Positions 26,232 through 32,502 of a stretch of DNA of 35,212 nt are shown piece by piece. The notes below the pieces were generated by a model that saw nothing but the letters and a program-made list of their open reading frames with translations, was not told the origin of the DNA and did not search any database. Positions within the stretch are counted from its first letter, which is position 1; each line of letters opens with the position of its first letter. Location of the stretch: assembly GCA_964403505.1 (NCBI GenBank), contig CAYOFP010000020.1, forward strand, positions 1 to 35,212. Reading direction: 5' to 3'. This DNA comes from CAKSEI01 sp964403505. Its GTDB lineage: Bacteria; Bacillota; Clostridia; Oscillospirales; CAG-272. Position numbers and translations under genes: made by a program.

Positions 26232-26255
26232 AAGGGGAGGTCATCCTCCCCTTTA
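26232..26255 (-). promoter_or_regulatory. Hairpin between capsid and connector genes
   Basis: AAAGGGGAGG pairs with CCTCCCCTTT (10 bp, 4-base loop) just after the capsid stop. On the minus strand it is followed by ACAATAATA, not a T-run, so it is more likely a processing or mRNA-stability element, or a partial terminator, that lets capsid mRNA exceed the downstream genes. Confidence 0.6.
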
Positions 26256-26266
26256 TCGAGTTATCC

Positions 26267-27448
26267 TCATGCAGACGCAAGGTCGCAGTTTGTAAATCTT
26301 ACGCATCCGCCGGGATTCGAGCAAATGAGGTTGCCGTAGGAAGCGAGCAGCGCTCTATATACGCTCGTACCGGGGATCAGGGTAAATATACCCGAGTCCT
26401 GAGATGCGAAGTCCCATCCCGTAGACTGGAATGTAAAGGCTGACGTGTCGACGCCCCATGCCTCGGTTTCGGGGACAAAGCGCTCGTTTACCACAATGAC
26501 CTCACGGTTGCCCACGAGGACCTTGTAGCCGACTGCACCGCCCACAAACTGATGCTTGTCCGTCACGACCACATTATTCTCCTTCATGTATGTCTGATAA
26601 GCCTCAAATGCTTTATCTCCGAGCATAAGCAGGTCAATCTGTGAATTCTTGTAGTCATATGCATCCTTTACGCCCCTGTGAATGGTGATATCCGTAAAGT
26701 CATGCTTGGCGTCCACGAGTACAGGCTTCAGCCACGGATTATCCGATCTCTTGACGCCGTAGAGGTATATAGACGATGAATTAAATATCGAGCCGAGGCC
26801 CTCCAGCTCGTTTCCGTAACTGTTCTGAACGGTGATAAAACCGTTCAGTGACGATGCGGCTGTCATTGCCGGACCGTCGACCGTCACGGTCTTATTGGTA
26901 CGGTCAATACTTTTTATCCTTCTCGCCTTGTATGCAGGAGTATAGCCGGATGTGAAAACGTCGATCACCAGTCCCTCTATGACATTCTTGACGGATGAAA
27001 GGGTTATGACATTCGCCGCCGTTATGCTTGTAACGGTCGCGAGCTTTCCGGTTCCGTCGCCGAAAAGAGCCCGTCCGATATTCCATTTTGCAGAAGCATA
27101 ACTGCCCTTCACCTCGCCGTCGAGTGCGTTTACCATAGCGCCCGCATTACTCGACGCGAGCTTGACCGTTTTATCGGAGACACGGATATCGACATACATA
27201 TCGACTGCATCGAGCGTGAATGTGACGTAGTTCTGTGCGCCCGATTCAGGTGTGGCTTCACCTTCGGTGCCGAAGCCGAAGCCGCCGTTGATTCCCACGG
27301 GAGCCGCCGCCATGATGGTGTTCGCCATGAGGGGTGCCTTCTTGACTTTTTCAAGAAAAGGCGACGGTTCTATGCCTATCTGGTTTTCTAAGGCAGGCAT
27401 ATAATCGTTTTTCAGTATTTCGCTGATTTTTTCCAAATTCTGTGACAT
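26267..27448 (-). CDS. Major capsid protein (HK97-like fold)
   Basis: This 393-residue protein looks like a phage major capsid protein. The N-terminal helix (MSQNLEKISEILKNDYMPALENQ) is followed by FLEKVKKAPLMANTIMAAAPVGINGGFGFGTEGEATPESG, an E-loop-like beta region. Later comes a spine and peripheral domain (residues 90-380) with DKTVKLASSNAGAMVNALDGEVKGSYASAKWNIGRALFGDGTG and LLMLGDKAFEAYQTYMKE. There is no obvious N-terminal delta domain or cleavage site, and no protease gene accompanies it. This would fit a scaffold-dependent, uncleaved shell. AAGGAG precedes the ATG. It is preceded by the scaffold-like gene, the usual pairing. Confidence 0.85.
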   Translation of the reverse strand: MSQNLEKISEILKNDYMPALENQIGIEPSPFLEKVKKAPLMANTIMAAAPVGINGGFGFGTEGEATPESGAQNYVTFTLDAVDMYVDIRVSDKTVKLASSNAGAMVNALDGEVKGSYASAKWNIGRALFGDGTGKLATVTSITAANVITLSSVKNVIEGLVIDVFTSGYTPAYKARRIKSIDRTNKTVTVDGPAMTAASSLNGFITVQNSYGNELEGLGSIFNSSSIYLYGVKRSDNPWLKPVLVDAKHDFTDITIHRGVKDAYDYKNSQIDLLMLGDKAFEAYQTYMKENNVVVTDKHQFVGGAVGYKVLVGNREVIVVNERFVPETEAWGVDTSAFTFQSTGWDFASQDSGIFTLIPGTSVYRALLASYGNLICSNPGGCVRFTNCDLASA

Positions 27449-27474
27449 TGTTTTTTCTCCTTTTTCATTTCAAA

Positions 27475-28068
27475 TCAGATTTTAAAGTGTTTTTCCGCCG
27501 ATGATCTGGCGTCTGCCAGAGTCTTCGGCTTGGGTTTGATGTTTACTGCCGAAGCACCGCTTTTAACGACTACCGGCAGCTCGTCAGGTGCGTCCTTTGC
27601 TCTGCGCTCTGCGAGTATTTTCATAACGTCCGCACGCTCATAGATCTTTTCTGCGATCTCCTCAGGCGTTTCCACCTTGGGATTCTTAAAATCCCTTACC
27701 GCCTCAGCACCTTTTATCATAAGATAGCAAAGGGTCATCGCACTCTCGGGCGAGAGCTCCTTCATTCCCGGGATGGCGGCGATGAGTGAATCTACCTCAT
27801 CGCTTCTCTCAGAGAAGTCGTAGAGATCGTTATTAGACAGAAGAGCGGCGCGTGCGGCGGCAAGCTCTGCCTCCTTTTCTCTTTTTTCAAGAGCGGCAAT
27901 GCTGTCGTTTATCTCATGTGCGACAGTCTCCTTTACGTACCTTGCGACAGAGTCAGTGTAGTCCCTCGCATATCGGTCAATTTCCTCAGGACTTTTGCCT
28001 ACTACCATGTCGATATCAAACAGAGGGGTACTGCCGTTGTTTTCGCATACGGTTTCTTTTTCTTCCAT
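27475..28068 (-). CDS. Probable capsid scaffold protein
   Basis: This 197-residue protein is acidic, helical and rich in Glu, Lys and Ala, with long helices (SVARYVKETVAHEINDSIAALEKREKEAELAAARAALL; ETPEEIAEKIYERADVMKILAERRAK) and a basic C-terminal tail (KPKPKTLADARSSAEKHFKI). This is the look of phage scaffolding proteins that line the procapsid. It lies directly upstream of the major capsid gene, the usual place. I chose the ATG at 28068, which has AAGGAG upstream and sits right after the zinc-ribbon stop; the longer open frame would overlap that gene completely. Sequence identity with a known scaffold was not tested. Confidence 0.75.
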   Translation of the reverse strand: MEEKETVCENNGSTPLFDIDMVVGKSPEEIDRYARDYTDSVARYVKETVAHEINDSIAALEKREKEAELAAARAALLSNNDLYDFSERSDEVDSLIAAIPGMKELSPESAMTLCYLMIKGAEAVRDFKNPKVETPEEIAEKIYERADVMKILAERRAKDAPDELPVVVKSGASAVNIKPKPKTLADARSSAEKHFKI

Positions 28069-28069
28069 T

Positions 28070-28255
28070 TCAGTTTTTCTCCTTTTTTTCTTTTTTTGCT
28101 TGGTTGTTTGCCTTATATGCTTCCTTGATGCATTTTTCGCAAAGAAAAAGCACATTGTTTCCGCCGGCGGTTCTCGCGATACGGTAGGTATCGTGTTCTC
28201 TGCATCCCGGCGTCGAGCAGACATGGCGTCTTTTCGTAAAAATAACGAATTCCAT
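28070..28255 (-). CDS. Small zinc-ribbon protein
   Basis: This 61-residue protein has two knuckles, CSTPGC (residues 12-17) and CEKC (about 42-45), spaced as in a zinc ribbon, and a Lys/Ala-rich tail (KEAYKANNQAKKEKKEKN). Such proteins usually bind nucleic acid or protein. It lies between holin and scaffold genes, 3 bases from the holin stop, with AAGGAGG upstream. It has no standard place in a tailed-phage particle cluster. It could regulate transcription or packaging, but this is inference. Confidence 0.75.
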   Translation of the reverse strand: MEFVIFTKRRHVCSTPGCREHDTYRIARTAGGNNVLFLCEKCIKEAYKANNQAKKEKKEKN

Positions 28256-28257
28256 AT

Positions 28258-28683
28258 CTAATCCTCCTTACCTTTCAGGATCTCGAGCGCATCCGTCAGC
28301 CTTTTTGGCACGGGCACGCCGATCAGGGCGAGATTCTCTGCAATGGATATGCACTCATTGCATATATAACATATCACCACGGCATCTTTTATGTAGCTCG
28401 TGCTGAGCAGCATATCCAGCCGACATGCGATAAGTACCACTGCGAGAGTGCCGAATTTACGGCAAAGTCCCTTCCAGCCGGCTCTGCTCTCGAGTCCTCC
28501 GTTTTCCGTATTTTTTGATACCTTGAAAACTCCTGCAACTGTCACACCGAGAGAAAAATCAACGATCATGAATATTAAGAGCGTTATGACAGACGTATCC
28601 CATCCGCCGAAAAGCGATGCTACGAATCCCATAGCCCCGGAAAATAACACAAGAAAAATGTTACCCGTTTCGCTGTATTTCAT
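28258..28683 (-). CDS. Phage holin (toxin-secretion/phage-lysis type)
   Basis: This 141-residue protein fits the Cph1/TcdE-like holin family (phage_holin_4), which makes pores in the inner membrane so that the endolysin can reach the wall. It has hydrophobic segments near residues 8-25 (IFLVLFSGAMGFVASLFGG), 29-50 (VITLLIFMIVDFSLGVTVAGVF), 73-90 and 96-118. The conserved-looking RAGWKGLCRKFGTLAVVL and the NECISIAENLALIGVPVPKRL tail are typical of this family. The ATG overlaps the fibre-gene stop (ATGA) and GGGAGG precedes it. Its presence with the amidase completes a lysis pair. Confidence 0.9.
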   Translation of the reverse strand: MKYSETGNIFLVLFSGAMGFVASLFGGWDTSVITLLIFMIVDFSLGVTVAGVFKVSKNTENGGLESRAGWKGLCRKFGTLAVVLIACRLDMLLSTSYIKDAVVICYICNECISIAENLALIGVPVPKRLTDALEILKGKED

Positions 28684-30110
28684 AGTTCTTCCCTCCCCCA
28701 TATATCTATTACTGTATTCTTTCCGAGCGGATTTGAGCTTGCGCCGGCGATGCCGATATCCGAAACATAGTATGGGCAATCGACGATAACGCACGCCTCG
28801 CTTCCGCCCGATGACGCATCGGGTATGCGATAAAGTGCGAGTGAATCTCCGAGAAAAACGCCTCGGAAGAGATAACTAGATCCGTCTTCTCCGTTTCCGG
28901 GTATACAAAATCCCGTTTCAGTGCCGTTTATTTTTATCATACGGTCAGTCGTACTGCTTTTTGACGTCGGCGTGCGGTAATTGACCCTGAGATAGAATTC
29001 ATTCAGCATAAATGACTTTGAGTTCTCATCAGACGATATCGATACATTATATTTGTCCTGCGTCAGCGTCATAGAGCGTAACCTCCTCAGCGGTTTTTCC
29101 TCCTTTATCCTCTCCCATGAATAAGTGCCTATCAGCAGATTCGATGAGCTGTCTCGTGTCATGGAGAAGAGCCCCTTGACCGTGCCTGTGCATGAAGCAC
29201 GCATGCCATCCGTACCGATAGCGGTGACTACACCCGTATTCTCTACATAATAACTGTTCGGCGCATAATATACAGAATCGCCGTCCTGCGGATATTTGTT
29301 TTCGGTATACAGCACCGTATCGTCGCATTTCCACGCATAGTAGAGTACTCCGTCAGGACACATAAAAATATATTTGTCAAAGTTATTCATTATCGAGCTT
29401 TCAGATCTTAACTTTACATACATGACCCCGGGTTTTGCATCACTCGGAAAACCGTCCATCGCTTTTATGGGTATTCCGAATTCGCCGCTTTGAATATATG
29501 CGCTGATCGTATCCTCGCTGTTTTTCGCACTCTGCGCAGATATGCTTGCTGCATCAGCGCTGTCAGATGCGGCGCTCGCCGAAGCCGAGGCCTCATTTTT
29601 CGCCGACAGTGCGATTTCTTTTGCATCCTGTGCAACAGTTGCCGCATCCGATGCCTCTGACATATACAACTCCGCATCCGATGCGCTCGCGCTTGATTTT
29701 CGCGCATTTTCTGCGGCTGCATCATACGCATTTTCGCTCTCGTCCATAAAAAGTGTGATCCGCTCAAGCACTCCGGGCGTACGCCTGTCCACCTGTTCTT
29801 CACTCACCGTCAGAGTATCATCGACGGTGATCGCGCCCTCGGCAGACATGACCGTGCGGCTGCCGTCTGTGCCGCAGATGACATACCTTGTCACTCCGCT
29901 TTGCTCCGTTACCTCCCACGGCAGCATCAGAGTGCCGTCGGGGATCAAACATACGATATCTCTTTTCGGTGTGTAAAAGGTAACGGTCTTTATTAAGCCC
30001 TCCCATGTTTCGTCAAAGACAAAGCACAGTCTTTCGTTATTATGGGAGCCCTTTGTTCCGCCGCAAATGTTCTCGGGCGAAACAGCGTAGCCGTTTACAT
30101 TGATTATCAT
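28680..30110 (-). CDS. Fibre/receptor-binding-type structural protein
   Basis: This 476-residue protein starts with a beta-rich N-terminal domain (residues 1-105, INVNGYAVSPENICGGTKGSHNNERLCFVFDETWEG) that resembles baseplate-upper-type domains. It continues as an Ala/Ser-rich coiled coil (about residues 120-205, repeats of SASASAASDSADAASISA type) and ends in a beta-rich C-terminal part. This is the layout of tail fibres: anchor, shaft, tip. I moved the start to the ATG at 30110, which has AGGAGG 4 bases upstream, instead of the longer frame at 30140. It lies between terminase and holin. Host-binding role is inferred. Confidence 0.75.
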   Translation of the reverse strand: MIINVNGYAVSPENICGGTKGSHNNERLCFVFDETWEGLIKTVTFYTPKRDIVCLIPDGTLMLPWEVTEQSGVTRYVICGTDGSRTVMSAEGAITVDDTLTVSEEQVDRRTPGVLERITLFMDESENAYDAAAENARKSSASASDAELYMSEASDAATVAQDAKEIALSAKNEASASASAASDSADAASISAQSAKNSEDTISAYIQSGEFGIPIKAMDGFPSDAKPGVMYVKLRSESSIMNNFDKYIFMCPDGVLYYAWKCDDTVLYTENKYPQDGDSVYYAPNSYYVENTGVVTAIGTDGMRASCTGTVKGLFSMTRDSSSNLLIGTYSWERIKEEKPLRRLRSMTLTQDKYNVSISSDENSKSFMLNEFYLRVNYRTPTSKSSTTDRMIKINGTETGFCIPGNGEDGSSYLFRGVFLGDSLALYRIPDASSGGSEACVIVDCPYYVSDIGIAGASSNPLGKNTVIDIWGREEL

Positions 30111-30146
30111 ATTTCCTCCTTCCGGGCACAGACAGTACATCTGTGC

Positions 30147-31478
30147 CTAACTAAAATTTCTTCCCGTTCTTTTTTTCGCCCTTCCGATCGCCGTGCGCCT
30201 GTGCTTTTCGAGCATGCTTACCTGCCGCTTTGCCGCGGCAGGGGCAGGACGGGAGGCACAGAAATAACGCAGGGCGTCGGTGATATGAGTGATATCGTGC
30301 GGTTCTGTTGCGGCGTCGCAGGAGTTTTTCTCGTCATAGCATAACTGCCCGATGCATCGGATGAGAAACGGACACTCGGAGCTTATCTCAATACCGGGCA
30401 CACTCGCCCCCGAGACGTTTTTCGTTTTCATCCATTCCTTGACAGAGAGCCATCCGGCGATACGACCGTTTGACGCACGCAAAAGATCGATACCGTTATC
30501 GCCGAACAGCTCGGCTATGCTCGCACCCGTTTCCCGTTGCCTCGACCACATATCGGGAGGGGCATAGGTAGCATATACCTCCTCGGGACTGTTGTCGAGG
30601 ATGAGCCTCGCCGCATCGGACACGATGAGATTTGACGCATGTACCTCTCGGAATACATACGCGCGGCCATATCGGTCGAGTGCGATCCACAGACATGCGA
30701 GCATGTCGAGTCCGTAGTCAAATGCACGGAATATACGAGCCCCCTCGGGTATTTCGTGCGGCTCTGTGACATGTATATCACGCCGGAATTCGGGGAAAAA
30801 CTGCCCTGCGAAGGCATCCCAATTTCCATCGAGCCAGGCCGAGCGCAATTCCTGCGGCAGCGACATCAGACCCTTTACATATTCAGGGTCCTTTTGCATC
30901 AGCGCCTTGTTGTCATAGACCCTTGCAGGAATAAATGTATAGTCCGCAGCACTCTCCCCGTCACGGTAGTCACGGTCGATAAAGAGCCTTTTGACCCAAC
31001 CGTGTCCTACCCCTCCGGGGTTGCAGGTGATATACATCCGTTTCGGAAAGGAATTCACCCCTCGGATACAGCTTTTGACTGCATTGTACTGATACTCGGT
31101 AAAATGAGTGGCCTCGTCCATAAAGACGACGTCATATTCCTGGCCCTGATACTGAGAGACATCGCTTTCCGCATCGCAATAGCCGAACTTGATACGACTT
31201 CCGTTAATAAAGGAAAACACCTTCTTGCTTTCGTTATAGTCGGCAAAGCCGGAAAGATCCGCCAAAAGCGGTAATATGTGATTTTCTCTCAGCTCGGGAT
31301 AGGTCTTTCTCATGATGAGGATCCGTATCCCTGCATATTTTGCTGCCATGAGAACGGCTTTCGTGCGGACAGCCCAGCTCTTACCGCCGCCACGTGCCCC
31401 ACCGTAGGCGATATATCTGGTCTTCGCGCTGAAAAATTCCCTCTGCTTTTCGCTCGGCTCTGAAATGGTCAGCCTCAA
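30147..31478 (-). CDS. Phage terminase large subunit
   Basis: This protein of about 443 residues is the DNA-packaging motor. The ATPase has Walker A GGARGGGKS (about residues 26-34) and Walker B VVFMDEATHF with DE at about 121-122. The C-terminal RNase H-like nuclease shows FRAFDYG (first Asp) and the late THITDALRYF Asp. The start is uncertain: I prefer the TTG at 31478, which overlaps the amidase stop (TTGA) and gives a family-like N-terminus (LTISEPSEKQREFFSAKTRYIAYGGA). A GTG at 31517 is possible but lies 43 bases inside the amidase gene and lacks a clear ribosome binding site. No small subunit is recognised. Confidence 0.92.
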   Translation of the reverse strand: MRLTISEPSEKQREFFSAKTRYIAYGGARGGGKSWAVRTKAVLMAAKYAGIRILIMRKTYPELRENHILPLLADLSGFADYNESKKVFSFINGSRIKFGYCDAESDVSQYQGQEYDVVFMDEATHFTEYQYNAVKSCIRGVNSFPKRMYITCNPGGVGHGWVKRLFIDRDYRDGESAADYTFIPARVYDNKALMQKDPEYVKGLMSLPQELRSAWLDGNWDAFAGQFFPEFRRDIHVTEPHEIPEGARIFRAFDYGLDMLACLWIALDRYGRAYVFREVHASNLIVSDAARLILDNSPEEVYATYAPPDMWSRQRETGASIAELFGDNGIDLLRASNGRIAGWLSVKEWMKTKNVSGASVPGIEISSECPFLIRCIGQLCYDEKNSCDAATEPHDITHITDALRYFCASRPAPAAAKRQVSMLEKHRRTAIGRAKKRTGRNFS

Positions 31479-32233
31479 ACAGAACCGCCCAATTTGGCGA
31501 GTAATTCGGGAAGCCACTTAACACGCCAATAGTTTTTGCGCCAGTATTCAGGCGTCTTTATCACGCCTGCTTCGTTCAGCGCTGAGATACCATCGAGTGC
31601 AGTATTTGCCATACTGCCTTTTTTGATGACCGCCTTTGATGCATTGATCAGGAGCAGATCGAGATATTTGATATCCTGATAATGCGTCTTCCAATAGCCG
31701 CCGTCGATAACTCCCAGCCGCGACAGACGTTCCACCGCTTCGCTTACCTTGGTTATCTTCTGCGCAGTTACCAGATCCTTAAATGCATCAAAGCCGTAAT
31801 CGCTCAGTATCCGGTGAGGACAGTACTTTCTCGCGTAGTCCTCGTGCTTCGTCACTCGGTCGATACCCCAGCCGTACTTCCCGAGTAAAGAGTATGTAAG
31901 GGATGCCGCATTTCTCACGGCATTGCGGAATCTCATTCCACCCGACAGAGAATAACATATCTCTATCGCGATTCCCTGCCGGTTGCCGACGCCGCTGCCT
32001 CCGTCGCCCGCATGCCATGCGTTGCGATCGAGCGGTATGCCCTGTATCGCACATTCATCATCTACTGCGAAGTGAAACGATACCTCGTTCGTATTTCTCT
32101 GCATATAACTTATCTCATTATATGCAGAAGCATCATTTGCGGTATTGTGGATGACGATACGTGTCGGCGTCATTGCGTAGGGACATTTGTACTTGTACAT
32201 ATCCCTCGGCATTTCCATGTATTGCTGCTTCAT
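31475..32233 (-). CDS. N-acetylmuramoyl-L-alanine amidase (endolysin)
   Basis: This 252-residue enzyme cuts between muramic acid and the peptide stem of peptidoglycan. Amidase_2-type residues seen are IHNTAND (zinc His29), FHFAVDD (residues 53-59), AWHAGD (His74) and TKHEDYARKYCPHRI (zinc His140). The C-terminal part holds two copies of a roughly 37-residue unit (about 165-202 and 212-249) with the shared pattern L--LGVI---YWK--Y--(I/V)K(Y/W)L--LL, probably a wall-binding module. No signal peptide is present, so it depends on the holin for export. AGGAGG precedes the ATG. It is the first gene of the particle cluster. Confidence 0.93.
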   Translation of the reverse strand: MKQQYMEMPRDMYKYKCPYAMTPTRIVIHNTANDASAYNEISYMQRNTNEVSFHFAVDDECAIQGIPLDRNAWHAGDGGSGVGNRQGIAIEICYSLSGGMRFRNAVRNAASLTYSLLGKYGWGIDRVTKHEDYARKYCPHRILSDYGFDAFKDLVTAQKITKVSEAVERLSRLGVIDGGYWKTHYQDIKYLDLLLINASKAVIKKGSMANTALDGISALNEAGVIKTPEYWRKNYWRVKWLPELLAKLGGSV

Positions 32234-32260
32234 TTTTCCTCCTTTCCGTGTGCCCTGCAG

Positions 32261-32363
32261 AACGGTCGACCTCTTTCCTGCATAAGTATTCTATACCCAT
32301 TCATCTTTTCTCGCATGACCGAAATCTCGGCTGAATCGACCGTTTTATAAAAAAATCTCGGCT
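32261..32363. promoter_or_regulatory. Repeat-rich control region upstream of the particle cluster
   Basis: The 269-base gap between the amidase and the SLH gene holds an inverted pair AACGGTCGA (32261-32269) and TCGACCGTT (32336-32344), and a direct repeat AAATCTCGGCT (32322-32332 and 32353-32363) spaced 31 bp, close to three helical turns. No clear sigma-A promoter reads into the cluster; on the minus strand TAGAAT near 32290 lacks a good -35 box. The repeats are candidate activator or repressor sites. Confidence 0.5.
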
Positions 32364-32432
32364 CGCACGCCGAAAAAGTCAGCTCAATAATTTACCTGCA
32401 AATATTTCATTCTTAATTCAGGCATTTTGTGA

Positions 32433-32461
32433 TTGACATTTAAAATAAAAAATGATAATAT
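32433..32461 (+). promoter_or_regulatory. Promoter of the SLH surface protein gene
   Basis: TTGACA (32433-32438) and TAATAT (32456-32461) are 17 bp apart, with a very A+T-rich spacer, 41 bases before the ATG. This is a strong sigma-A promoter. Confidence 0.85.
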
Positions 32462-32502
32462 ATTATTAAAAGAAAGTGTAATAAACACGAAAGGAAAAAA
32501 AC

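Larger units (their letters stand above)
21134..32233 (-). mobile_element. Compact phage-particle gene cluster (prophage remnant or domesticated particle)
   Basis: Thirteen co-directional, mostly overlapping genes span 11.1 kb. They cover lysis (amidase, holin), DNA packaging (large terminase, portal), capsid (scaffold-like, major capsid), connector, fibre and short-tail parts. No integrase, excisionase, repressor, replication gene, tape measure, sheath or tail tube is seen, so the tail would be short. All frames are open and ribosome binding sites are good, which argues against random decay. No attachment-site direct repeats were seen at the edges. Confidence 0.75.

Noticed and set aside
21080..32502. 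Attachment-site direct repeats flanking the particle cluster
   Set aside because: By eye the two junctions share no convincing direct repeat and there is no tRNA gene at either side.
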